From a virus, in the IMG/VR virus record IMGVR_UViG_3300009285_001830, positions 1 through 39,435 of that record: a stretch of 39,435 nucleotides of DNA. One strand, written 5' to 3'. How positions within the stretch are numbered: position 1 is the stretch's first letter; the number at the start of each line of letters is the position of its first letter. Below the pieces are notes generated by a model, which was given only the letters and a program-made list of their open reading frames with translations, searched no databases and was not told the origin of the DNA. Of the stretch, positions 29,078 through 35,662 are shown piece after piece. A program made the translations under genes and the position numbers.

Positions 29078-30162
29078 AGCTGATACCTCAACTCCGATTG
29101 GTACAGGGTCGTCAAGTCCTCAACGTCGTGCGGCCTGATTCCCAGCCCAGGATTGGCCATCACCGAATCGCTGTCCTCGTACAACCCCTCCTTGCCATCA
29201 TTCTCAGGCCCGGCCATGTAGTAGTGGTCAGCCAGGCCAAGTACGTGGCCCAACTCGTGTATGAGGCCGCCAAGCCCGTAGGCGTTCTCTGAGAGGGGGA
29301 TGTTGGAAAGTGCCCACCTCTGCTGTTCGTACGCTGGTCGCCTGCCCTCTGGGTCACGTAAGAACCGCTTTACTCGCACGCCCATGAAGTATCCTGACTC
29401 CTCACTCCAATCCTTTAGCGCCCATGCGGGAATCTCCCTACCAAAGAGGAAGACTCCGAAGTCGCTTGGGTCATAGTCGTCTGGCTCCTGAAGAACAAAG
29501 AAGTCCGGTAGTTTACCGCTAGTGGTTTCCCTGGTGTGTAGATTCCATGCCGCCAACGCCTGCTGTACCTCGTTGAATGTCAAGAGGCATGAGGGGTCTC
29601 GATATACAGCAATAGGCAAAGGCCCAAACCACAAGCCACCCCAGAAGTGGTTTAAGAAGTGGGCGTCAAGGCCAGGCTCCAAGCCAGGACCCTGTTGAGC
29701 CAATTCCGCCTGCAACCTGTCTATCGCCTTGCGGTACTGGACGCCACGGGCTTCTAGCTCGGCTACCTTGGCTTCCAACTCGTCAGCATACGCTACCCAC
29801 TCAGCGCCTTTCTCATTTAGCGGCCTCATTAGCCATGCCCCAATAGCGGCTTGTGCGGTATAACCCAGGTTGTGCCACTCCGGTGGCGGCGCTCCGATGT
29901 TTGGTGGCTCAGGTCGCTGCATGGGGGTCTCTTTGCTCATGCGCATTTCTCCTTGTGGGCTTCTGCTGTTCGGTCCCCAGGTGCCCTCCAGTATCCCCAG
30001 ACACATCTTGCAGTTTACTGGCCTGGGGGTTTTCATAATCTCGGCTGGCCAACCACACAAAGTCACAACAAACTGGTCAATGCGGTCTTTGACAAGATGC
30101 ACCCTATCTCTGTCAGCAACGCGCCCCTTCAATGTCTCTCCTGGTGGCTCAGGTCGCGTCAT
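29074..30162 (-). CDS. Zincin metalloprotease, apparently fused to a Cys-knuckle module
   Basis: 362 codons from ATG 30162. Residues 1-60 form a small module (RVHLVKDRI ... VVTLCGW ... NCKMCLG) like the 70-residue gene at 30584. An AAGGAG site and in-frame ATGs follow (29940 and 29922), the second opening MQRPEPPN like the first MTRPEPPG, so the protease was probably once separate. Then a coiled coil (110-155) and a metalloprotease domain with HELGHVLGLAD at 302-312 (HExxHxxGxxD zinc ligands) and a Met-turn-like SVM near 335, as in matrixin-type zincins. No signal peptide is seen. It may act on host protein, virion proteins or the envelope; no endolysin was found elsewhere. Confidence 0.82.
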   Translation of the reverse strand: MTRPEPPGETLKGRVADRDRVHLVKDRIDQFVVTLCGWPAEIMKTPRPVNCKMCLGILEGTWGPNSRSPQGEMRMSKETPMQRPEPPNIGAPPPEWHNLGYTAQAAIGAWLMRPLNEKGAEWVAYADELEAKVAELEARGVQYRKAIDRLQAELAQQGPGLEPGLDAHFLNHFWGGLWFGPLPIAVYRDPSCLLTFNEVQQALAAWNLHTRETTSGKLPDFFVLQEPDDYDPSDFGVFLFGREIPAWALKDWSEESGYFMGVRVKRFLRDPEGRRPAYEQQRWALSNIPLSENAYGLGGLIHELGHVLGLADHYYMAGPENDGKEGLYEDSDSVMANPGLGIRPHDVEDLTTLYQSELRYQL

Positions 30163-30165
30163 GGT

Positions 30166-30609
30166 TCATCTCCCTTCGGCCTTCCTGGGCCGTAGCAATC
30201 GTTTGACGGATGCCGGGGTCCAACAATCTGTTGGTTGGGACAATATAATCGTGCGTAGCTCATTCGTTGCCTTGACAGCTTGTTTTGTGTCGCTTGTTAC
30301 TATAGGGACTAGAAGGTTTCCACTCCAGTCAATCGTGGGGTATCCATAAGGGTCGTCGAACGTAGGAGTTGACCATGTTTCAATGACTGTTCCGTCTTTT
30401 GCCATTCGTACAATAGTGGTTGCCCATTCTGTCTGGGGGTCATCCATTTTCACTCTCTCAATGCGGGCACCAGTAAACATGGTCTTGTTCAGATACTCCA
30501 CGTACCGCTTTGCTCTGTCTCTTGTTGAAAACGCACCTCTTACGCGATACGATGAGTATTCCCCGTCGGTGACCAGATAAACGCTATCGGGTGGCCTGGG
30601 TCGCTTCAC
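30166..30609 (-). CDS. DUF7336-like phage protein (147 aa)
   Basis: GTG 30609 gives MKRPRPPDSVYLVTDGEYSSYRVRGAFS, where the VYLVTDGEYS.Y.V.G.F segment is a small domain common in phage and bacterial hypothetical proteins (DUF7336-type). After it come a helix (TRDRAKRYVEYLNKT), IERVKMDD and a beta C-terminus with WSGNLLVPIVT. The start overlaps the end of the preceding gene by 26 bases. Function unknown; in known genomes it accompanies tail or early accessory genes. Confidence 0.72.
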   Translation of the reverse strand: MKRPRPPDSVYLVTDGEYSSYRVRGAFSTRDRAKRYVEYLNKTMFTGARIERVKMDDPQTEWATTIVRMAKDGTVIETWSTPTFDDPYGYPTIDWSGNLLVPIVTSDTKQAVKATNELRTIILSQPTDCWTPASVKRLLRPRKAEGR

Positions 30610-30796
30610 GGTTCATCTCCTTCTGGCGAGCAAGACAACTCTTGCAGTCCTTGCAGTCAACGGGTTTGCTGGTCGCCCCGTACAGACGACCGGTGATGCC
30701 GCATAGTGTTATTGCTGTGGTGAGAAACACATCGAGCACATGCACCCGCTTTCCATTGCCGATGTAGCCACGTTTGCGGATTGTGAAACTGCCCAT
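30584..30796 (-). CDS. Cys-knuckle micro-protein (70 aa)
   Basis: ATG 30796 opens MGSFTIRKRGYIGNGKRVHVL, followed by TAITLCG and VDCKDCKSCLARQKEMN. The TLCG ... CKxC arrangement (cysteine, about 16 residues, CKDCKSC) is a small zinc-binding unit used by many short phage proteins and is related to the N-terminal module of the protease gene. The frame stays open upstream to 30901, but that part overlaps the tiny membrane gene and has an unlikely Cys/Trp-rich translation. Confidence 0.7.
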   Translation of the reverse strand: MGSFTIRKRGYIGNGKRVHVLDVFLTTAITLCGITGRLYGATSKPVDCKDCKSCLARQKEMNREATQATR

Positions 30797-30812
30797 ATCT
30801 ATGCCTCTATCC

Positions 30813-30881
30813 TCAATCTCTGTGTCCCCACCAGTACACAAAGGCCAGCACCAGGGCGCTAGCCGGTAGGCCGGGGTGCAT
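30813..30881 (-). CDS. 22-residue membrane micro-protein (short copy)
   Basis: ATG 30881 opens MHPGLPASALVLAFVYWWGHRD, a single short hydrophobic stretch flanked by HPG and GHRD. It is the shortened duplicate of the 34-residue gene at 31581-31685: ends are the same and twelve Leu/Val/Glu-rich residues are missing in the middle. The start lies inside the 3' end of the ATP-grasp gene, exactly as the longer copy starts inside the zinc-finger gene. Too short to span a membrane comfortably, so it may be a decayed or antagonist form. Confidence 0.5.
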   Translation of the reverse strand: MHPGLPASALVLAFVYWWGHRD

Positions 30882-31569
30882 TTAGTCCCTTCATAGGACA
30901 TTCTGGGTGCCAGCTACGCTCCCCCTCGGCCATGTCAATCAGATACCACTCACCGTTCTGCCCATAAGCAAAATCTACCGACCAGTATCCTGCCACGACC
31001 TGCCCCACCCATGTTGTGCAGGAGGTAAGTCGGTCCACTTCAGAACTGTCCTCATAGTTCAGCCTTGCTAACTCTTCTTGCCAGTGTTGCACGGTAGGGC
31101 GGCCCTTAGCCACAGCGTCTGCGGGCCAATAGGGGTGGTGGCACTGTACTTGCCCATCCTTGATAAAGTACCGGCGTTCCCTGGCGATTGGCAACCCTCG
31201 CCATGCCGTGAATGTAGAGGCCAGTGGAATGTACCGCCGCAGGGCTATAGCCGATGGCGTCAAATCTTGGGCCACAGTACAGTCAATCAGGGCACCAAGA
31301 TTCTTAAAGAGATGGCTCGCATCAGGAACGTAGCACGTCCATTTATAGTCATGTTTAGCCGAGGCCAAGTCTGTCCGCATGAACAGAGGGAACCCTGTCT
31401 TAGTGCTGGCGCTCAGGAGTTCGGCCACCACCGCGTCGGGCAATGGCTTGCCGTCCAGTAACCCTACCCAGACCTTCCAACTTGCCTCTACGAGTATTGT
31501 CCAGGGTTTCGGGATAGGCAGGTCTTTAATCAAGGGCCACCAGTACAGCATTGAGTTTTGTGATTCCAC
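30859..31569 (-). CDS. R2K-type ATP-grasp ligase
   Basis: GTG 31569 has AGGAGG five bases before it; 236 residues. Features of the R2K clade of ATP-grasp proteins: FMRTDLASAKHDYKW (R65, D67, K72, K76), LRRYIPLASTFTAW, ARERRYFIKDGQV, VAGYWSVDFAYGQNGEWYLIDMAEG (ATP/Mg segment near 205-220). Members of this clade (CDC123 and phage relatives) are predicted to ligate or modify proteins using ATP. Substrate unknown here. The C-terminus ends LNAPRPTG because the tiny membrane gene overlaps it; the neighbouring zinc-finger gene ends LNAPRPVS for the same reason. Confidence 0.8.
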   Translation of the reverse strand: MESQNSMLYWWPLIKDLPIPKPWTILVEASWKVWVGLLDGKPLPDAVVAELLSASTKTGFPLFMRTDLASAKHDYKWTCYVPDASHLFKNLGALIDCTVAQDLTPSAIALRRYIPLASTFTAWRGLPIARERRYFIKDGQVQCHHPYWPADAVAKGRPTVQHWQEELARLNYEDSSEVDRLTSCTTWVGQVVAGYWSVDFAYGQNGEWYLIDMAEGERSWHPECPMKGLNAPRPTG

Positions 31570-31580
31570 CTGAGCCTCCT

Positions 31581-31685
31581 TCAATCTCTGTGTCCCCACC
31601 AGTACAGAAACTCCAGCACCCACTCCAGCACCAGCAGGAGCACCAGGAGCAGCACCAGGGCGCTAGCTGACAGGCCGGGGTGCAT
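31581..31685 (-). CDS. 34-residue membrane micro-protein (long copy)
   Basis: ATG 31685, with CAGGAG upstream, opens MHPGLSASALVLLLVLLLVL and continues EWVLEFLYWWGHRD. It has one strong transmembrane segment of about 18-25 residues with an EW interface and a short charged end. Its start is inside the 3' end of the zinc-finger gene. It is repeated in a shorter form at 30813-30881. Small single-span peptides of this type act as toxins, holin-like pores or regulators of membrane proteins; which applies is unknown. Confidence 0.68.
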   Translation of the reverse strand: MHPGLSASALVLLLVLLLVLEWVLEFLYWWGHRD

Positions 31686-31887
31686 TTAGGGGACTCCTGC
31701 TCATTGTCTCCATGTCCTCTAACATCCCTGGCCAGCAATTAAGGCATATCCAATGTGTCATACCCTGGACACTAATGAAGTGGCGTCCTCCAGAAAACTT
31801 TCGGCGGCACACGTCGCACATGTATAACCCGCCACCAACCAGCTTTTGCGCTTTGTATTTCTCGTAGAGTTCATTCGTGAGCGGCAT
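31663..31887 (-). CDS. Small zinc-finger protein (74 aa)
   Basis: Starts MPLTNELYEKYKAQKLVGGG and carries two CxxC knuckles, MCDVCRRKFSGGRHF and WICLNCWPG, forming a probable zinc-binding fold. The C-terminal MSRSPLNAPRPVS is encoded by DNA shared with the start of the tiny membrane gene. The ribosome site AGGAGGGCTAAAT recurs before the 111-residue gene. Role unknown. Confidence 0.75.
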   Translation of the reverse strand: MPLTNELYEKYKAQKLVGGGLYMCDVCRRKFSGGRHFISVQGMTHWICLNCWPGMLEDMETMSRSPLNAPRPVS

Positions 31888-31893
31888 TAGTAT

Positions 31894-31941
31894 TTAGCCC
31901 TCCTCAGTCTTGCCGGTTACACCTGGTGGATAGTTGCTCAT
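31894..31941 (-). pseudogene. 15-codon remnant duplicated from a nearby gene start
   Basis: ATG 31941 opens MSNYPPGVTGKTEEG and stops. Its first ten codons equal the start of the 106-residue gene at 32858 (MSNYPPGVTGN), and 36 of 37 bases around the start match between 31910-31946 and 32827-32863. It then joins the AGGAGGGCTAAATA junction seen before the 111-residue gene. It looks like a duplicated gene start cut short by recombination. It may now act only as a leader ORF, since it overlaps the previous stop as ATGA. Confidence 0.6.
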
Positions 31942-32273
31942 GGTGCTAACTCCTTCACGGGTGCCTCCAGCGTCACCTCGAAGAACGTCACCACCTGGCC
32001 CTCTTTGTAGCCAAACTCCTTCAGGGCAGTCATCCACTGGTCAACGGTCCCAAAGCCACTACTACCCAGGCCAAACTCCAGAGAGTCAACCAGGTCGAAG
32101 GGTTCCGTACAACTCGCCAACCACTTCCGTCGCCCCTTGAGCAGTTCGAGTTCGGTGTCCAGTAGCAAGTCGAGACGACCAGACCACTGACTCCGCGTAA
32201 CCCTGGCCGTGACTACCCGCCCATGCTCCAGCAGGTACGCGGCTGCCTTGGGATGGCTGAATCGCATTAGCAT
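31938..32273 (-). CDS. Hypothetical protein (111 aa)
   Basis: Starts MLMRFSHPKAAAYLLEHGRV after GGAGGGCTAA; an ATG two codons in is also possible. The protein has a VTARVTRSQWSGRLDLLLD segment, a helix, and a beta end TFFEVTLEAPVKELAP. The stop overlaps the remnant ORF (ATGA). I recognise no family. It sits among early accessory genes of the cassette-rich zone. Confidence 0.65.
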   Translation of the reverse strand: MLMRFSHPKAAAYLLEHGRVVTARVTRSQWSGRLDLLLDTELELLKGRRKWLASCTEPFDLVDSLEFGLGSSGFGTVDQWMTALKEFGYKEGQVVTFFEVTLEAPVKELAP

Positions 32274-32533
32274 TTAGCCCTCCTAAGTCGGCAGAGTTCT
32301 ACAACCTGCCGGTCGGTTATCTCGATGGCACCATCCCGCAGGGCAGCCCGTCGCTTGTTGACTGTCAAGTCGTAGTGCGGGGGATTTTTGTCCTCGAACC
32401 ATCCACGTCGGAGCCCTATCAAGTTGGCAAATTCATGAAGCTCCTCTATTGTATCTGCGAACAGGTGGCAGGCCCTGGTATATCGCCACCGCTTGGTGGG
32501 TTGGCATGAGTGCAACTTGTCTATGTACACCAT
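32267..32533 (-). CDS. DUF4031-family protein (88 aa)
   Basis: From ATG 32533 the product reads MVYIDKLHSCQPTKRWRYTR, then ACHLFADTIEELHEFANLIGL and RRGWFEDKNPPHYDLTVNKR. The pattern V-Y-x-D ... W-R-x-x-x-x-C-H-L-x-A-D-x-x-x-E-L-H-x-F-A-x-x-I-G-x-x-x-x-W-F ... P-H-Y-D-L matches DUF4031, a small family widespread in phages and bacteria with unknown role. Completeness at both ends is clear. A longer frame to 32815 overlaps the preceding gene and is disregarded. Confidence 0.88.
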   Translation of the reverse strand: MVYIDKLHSCQPTKRWRYTRACHLFADTIEELHEFANLIGLRRGWFEDKNPPHYDLTVNKRRAALRDGAIEITDRQVVELCRLRRAKC

Positions 32534-32537
32534 CAGA

Positions 32538-32858
32538 CTAGTCCTGACCAGCTCTTTCCTCGGCCTTTCGTAGCTCCGCTTCCTCTCGCCCCGCATCATC
32601 AATCTCCTGGCAGCAACACTCCACGAGCCATAGAAACGGGCGCAGGGCATCCCGAATCGCTGGCCAGTGGGAGTGGCCTCCTGAATGACACTCCGCCAGC
32701 AGCGCTGCTTCAACCAACTGTTTGACCTCATAGGGATCAAGGCGGCCCACAGCCTCGTCCGAAAACTTATAGTCTTCGTGGAGTGGGCAATCCGTGAAAT
32801 GCACCTCCCCTGCAATCTGGCGTTCGTTGCCGGTTACACCTGGCGGATAGTTGCTCAT
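32538..32858 (-). CDS. Hypothetical protein (106 aa)
   Basis: ATG 32858 follows AAGGAGGCACC and starts MSNYPPGVTGNERQIAGE. Beyond it are CPLHEDYKF, a helix VKQLVEAALLAECHSGGHSH and WLVECCCQEIDDAGREEAE. Histidine and cysteine content suggests a metal site but the spacing is not diagnostic. The start is duplicated as the remnant ORF at 31894-31941. Confidence 0.65.
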   Translation of the reverse strand: MSNYPPGVTGNERQIAGEVHFTDCPLHEDYKFSDEAVGRLDPYEVKQLVEAALLAECHSGGHSHWPAIRDALRPFLWLVECCCQEIDDAGREEAELRKAEERAGQD

Positions 32859-33169
32859 GGTGCCTCCTTGACCTTCTCCATCTCGCAGGCTGCCACCAGA
32901 CCCGAATATGTCCAATCAGCATCTTCGGCTGTCACACTGAAGCGATGACCATTGTTGCCGGAGTGCCCACAACCAGGAGAGGACCGATAACCACGCGGGT
33001 AGATATACCGAACGGTTCCCAGGAGGCGCTTGCCCAAGAAGTCCTCCGAGTCCTCCGAGTGTCCAGGGCCACCACAGACCAGGCATCTGCACTCAGGGCT
33101 GAAGCGCAACCTCACCTTGTCGCCTACCTCTGGCACCCAGGGTTCGTAGAACTCGCGCTCCTCGCTCAT
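32855..33169 (-). CDS. Hypothetical protein with Cys cluster (104 aa)
   Basis: Starts MSEEREFYEPWVPEVGDKV, a beta barrel-like opening (VRLRFS), then ECRCLVCGGPGHSED with three close cysteines, LLGTVRYIYPRGY and SPGCGHSGNNGH. The stop overlaps the next start (ATGA). The SH3-like VGDKVRLRF strand plus zinc-like cysteines suggest a small nucleic-acid or protein-binding protein; unrecognised. Confidence 0.65.
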   Translation of the reverse strand: MSEEREFYEPWVPEVGDKVRLRFSPECRCLVCGGPGHSEDSEDFLGKRLLGTVRYIYPRGYRSSPGCGHSGNNGHRFSVTAEDADWTYSGLVAACEMEKVKEAP

Positions 33170-33172
33170 GGT

Positions 33173-33346
33173 TTATCCCTCGTTCTCTGCGGTCTCATCC
33201 ATCCCCTCAAACTCTGGTGTGCTATCCCAGAGGGTTACACACGCAGGACATATCCACTCAGTTATACCTGCACATACAGGCGGAGCAGGCTTCATTCTCT
33301 TAGCCCCACAACATGGACAATAAACCTGGGGCATGGTTATGGTCAC
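33173..33346 (-). CDS. Zinc-ribbon protein after the nuclease (53-57 aa)
   Basis: The start is either GTG 33346 (overlapping the nuclease stop as GTGA) or ATG 33334. The product has MPQVYCPCCGAKR, later WICPACVTLWD: CxxC knuckles about 20 residues apart with an extra cysteine before the second, and an acidic tail ending ETAENEG. A longer open frame upstream (to 33898) runs through the nuclease gene in another frame and is not real. Confidence 0.72.
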   Translation of the reverse strand: MTITMPQVYCPCCGAKRMKPAPPVCAGITEWICPACVTLWDSTPEFEGMDETAENEG

Positions 33347-33999
33347 ACTCTGCCCTTCAACAGTTTGTCCAGGTCGTATGCCTCTCGTAGCCGCACGAAC
33401 ATTTGCCATGCCCCGTCCAACTCCTTGAAGTAGTGATGGCTGAAGTCGCCATGCTCCTTGCTGAAGCGCCCAATATGAAAGCCACCGAGGATACGGTACG
33501 GCAACCCGGCATGTTGATTCAGTAGGTGCTGATAGGCGGCGAGTTGCAAGAGCGTTTCCACATAGATTGCGTTGCCAGTTTTCCAGTCGCCCAGGGCGTA
33601 GTCGTCCCCTGACTGCAAAATGGCGTCGGGAGTGCCCCCGAAGGCGTAGCAGGTGCAGACCAGGGGCTTTTCCCAGGGGATAATTTCCATCCTGGTCTGT
33701 GCCCGCCATTGCTGCCAGTTCTCCCAGCCCTGTACTGCCAGGGGACGGATTGCCTCTGGCGCGCCCGCCAGGAGCGCATCGAGTGGTTCTCCTCGTAACG
33801 TCGCCTCGACCAGCGCATGAGCCAGGCTGCCGGCATCTGCCGCCGCCTGTTTCTCCTCCCTGAAGTCCTTCCCGTCTCGGCCCTGCTGCCATGCCCAATA
33901 GCTTAGCCCGCCGGAGTCCTTGAACCTGTTCAGGATTGTCGTGACCCCAGGCACCTTAGTTCCGTCTGGTAGGGCGTAACCCGCCTTTGGTCTTGGCAT
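33343..33999 (-). CDS. RecB-family PD-(D/E)XK nuclease (Cas4-like exonuclease fold)
   Basis: 218 residues. The conserved sites are in order: AGSLAHALVEA (56-66), GGTPD (121-125), GDWKTG (137-142) and QLAAYQ (152-157), the G..H, GxxD, DxK and QxxxY motifs of RecB-like exonucleases. D125, D138 and K140 are the likely metal and catalytic residues. Next to a RusA-like resolvase and an ERF annealing protein it forms a recombination set that makes 3' overhangs. The start MPRPKAGYALPDG follows GAAGGAG. Confidence 0.88.
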   Translation of the reverse strand: MPRPKAGYALPDGTKVPGVTTILNRFKDSGGLSYWAWQQGRDGKDFREEKQAAADAGSLAHALVEATLRGEPLDALLAGAPEAIRPLAVQGWENWQQWRAQTRMEIIPWEKPLVCTCYAFGGTPDAILQSGDDYALGDWKTGNAIYVETLLQLAAYQHLLNQHAGLPYRILGGFHIGRFSKEHGDFSHHYFKELDGAWQMFVRLREAYDLDKLLKGRV

Positions 34000-34029
34000 C
34001 TGTCTGCTCCTTCTCTTGCGTTACGGTTA

Positions 34030-34446
34030 TCACGATGTGCGGCTCCTTAGAGTGACCCACATGCCTTCTGGCGTCCCCACCTCCCACATCACCGTTCCAC
34101 AGTGCAGGTCGGAATCGTTCAAGCCGAGTTCGAAGGCCAGGCCGTCCCTGCCAGCCTTGAACCCTGCCCACACGTTGTCATCATCTCGTCTCCGTTCCAC
34201 AGCGCATCGGAGCTTCAGGTCAATATACAGGGGCGGCTTAGGGGCCTTCCTGTCCGCCAGGGCCATATAGGTCAGGAAAGTGGCATCACGGAAGAGCTGG
34301 TTTGTTCCTGCGGTCACCTTGTAGCGGAGTCCCCTGCCAAACCCTGCTCGCTTCAGTTGGTTGCCCGACAGGGACACGGTAGCACCCTTACTATCCAGGG
34401 GCACGGTATAGATGGTGTAGGGAAACTCGATGACCAGGGGCTTCAC
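34030..34446 (-). CDS. RusA-like Holliday junction resolvase
   Basis: GTG 34446 with GGAGGG upstream; 138 residues. The DDDN at 88-91, D101 and the D111/D113 pair form the acid cluster of RusA-type resolvases (D-x-D-N ... D ... D-D), with conserved R85-R87 before it and GxxxDGLAFELGL between. A beta-strand N-terminus (LVIEFPYTIYTV) and a YIDLKLRC strand precede the site. It would cut branched DNA from recombination and help resolve concatemers. Confidence 0.72.
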   Translation of the reverse strand: MKPLVIEFPYTIYTVPLDSKGATVSLSGNQLKRAGFGRGLRYKVTAGTNQLFRDATFLTYMALADRKAPKPPLYIDLKLRCAVERRRDDDNVWAGFKAGRDGLAFELGLNDSDLHCGTVMWEVGTPEGMWVTLRSRTS

Positions 34447-34485
34447 GCAACCCTCCTTCGTTCAATCCCAGAAGACGTTATGGTC

Positions 34486-34659
34486 TCAGGCATACCACTT
34501 GTCGAACTTCTTGAAAAGGTCTACGCCAGCCCCATATCCTAGCTCAGTCAACATCCTCCCCATAAGTGCATCGGCGTCAATGTGCGCCGTTTCTGTGTCA
34601 ACGTATTCGGCGGATACGATCCCCGCCATCGCTGCCTGAAACTCCTCTGGCGTCATCAT
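34486..34659 (-). CDS. Small acidic protein coupled to ERF (57 aa)
   Basis: ATG 34659 overlaps the ERF stop as ATGA. The product is MMTPEEFQAAMAGIVSAEYV, then TAHIDADALMGRMLTELGYG and FKKFDKWYA. Negatively charged helical protein; a similar reading frame continues far upstream but through ERF in another phase, so only this part is taken as real. Perhaps an ERF accessory; unrecognised. Confidence 0.65.
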   Translation of the reverse strand: MMTPEEFQAAMAGIVSAEYVDTETAHIDADALMGRMLTELGYGAGVDLFKKFDKWYA

Positions 34660-35648
34660 CTTGAGCCACCCTCGATTGTGCCCTCGTCGTCGCCGCCCTC
34701 TGCGGCCTCCACAGGGGGCCCCTGGGGTGCCGTCAGGCCCGCGTGCGCCTTCCGCCAGGCTCCCATTTCGGCCTTCAGCTTGTCGTATGCTCCCCGCAGG
34801 GTCCCGCCAATATGCTCCCACTCGTCCATGTTTGCAACACCCAGGATGCCCCATATTTCCTCCAGTCTCAGGCCCAAGTTGCCCTTTCGGTCTTTGGGAT
34901 CGCCAAGGACCATCTCCCTGAAGGCTCTCCGGGCCTCCAGGGTCTCGTCGAGGGTAGCCCCGGAAGCAGACGTGACAAGGGGCGGCTTCGGCTCCGCTTT
35001 GGCCGGTGGCGTGACCATGCTGGGCTTCTCCTGGCAATATGAGCCGCTGTCGGTCTTCCCTGGGCAGGCGTAGAAGTCATAAGGCTTCCCTGCGTTCTTG
35101 CCCGATTTGCTAATCCCCGTGCGGTGCTCAAAGGGCAGGTGGTGGACTGGGCAAGTGGTTGATGGCGCTCCCTGTTCTGGTTGGGACTCAGGTGGCTTCG
35201 CGCCTGTGTCGTCCTTGTGTGCGCGTGCCGGAGCTGCCTTACCCGCTGCGGCCCCATCGTCGTCCTCCTCGGATGCTATACCCAACAGAGCGGATAGGGC
35301 ATAGCGCCTGGCATAGGTGAGGGCCGACCCTATAGCCTGCGGAGTCTTGTCCGTACTCTCAAGAACGAGCTCGCTTTTAACCCATTCGCTAGAGGTATGG
35401 CAGAGGAGGGTTTCGACAGTCACCATATTACCAGCCACCTGCGCGGGTTGCATGACGGCCAAGCCATTCTCGGACAGGGCCTTCCGGCAGGATTCCAAAA
35501 CATCAACCAGGGGCGCATAAGTGTACTTGACCCTTTGACCACCCTTAGTCGTAAAGTCCACTATCACGGACCGCTTGACGGGCAGAAAACCCCCCTGTGC
35601 CTTGGCGAGAGCCTCTGAAAGTTTCCCGATGCTATCACTTCTTTCCAC
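34656..35648 (-). CDS. ERF-family single-strand annealing protein
   Basis: GTG 35648 after GGAGAACCAG. Residues 1-130 match the ERF (essential recombination function) fold: YTYAPLVDVLESCRKALSENGLAVMQ, LLCHTSSEWVKSEL, the signature QAIGSALTYARRYALSALLGIASEEDDDG. A disordered Pro/Lys linker follows, then CPVHHLPFEHR ... YDFYACPG, a zinc-like module also seen in other ERF proteins, and a C-terminal helical part. It binds and anneals single strands for recombination and repair with the nuclease next to it. Confidence 0.92.
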   Translation of the reverse strand: MERSDSIGKLSEALAKAQGGFLPVKRSVIVDFTTKGGQRVKYTYAPLVDVLESCRKALSENGLAVMQPAQVAGNMVTVETLLCHTSSEWVKSELVLESTDKTPQAIGSALTYARRYALSALLGIASEEDDDGAAAGKAAPARAHKDDTGAKPPESQPEQGAPSTTCPVHHLPFEHRTGISKSGKNAGKPYDFYACPGKTDSGSYCQEKPSMVTPPAKAEPKPPLVTSASGATLDETLEARRAFREMVLGDPKDRKGNLGLRLEEIWGILGVANMDEWEHIGGTLRGAYDKLKAEMGAWRKAHAGLTAPQGPPVEAAEGGDDEGTIEGGSR

Positions 35649-35662
35649 CTGGTTCTCCTTTC

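Noticed and set aside
33173-33898. Long 241-codon minus frame overlapping the nuclease
   Set aside because: Only its last 53-57 codons carry a zinc-ribbon pattern; the rest translates the RecB-type nuclease gene in the wrong phase.
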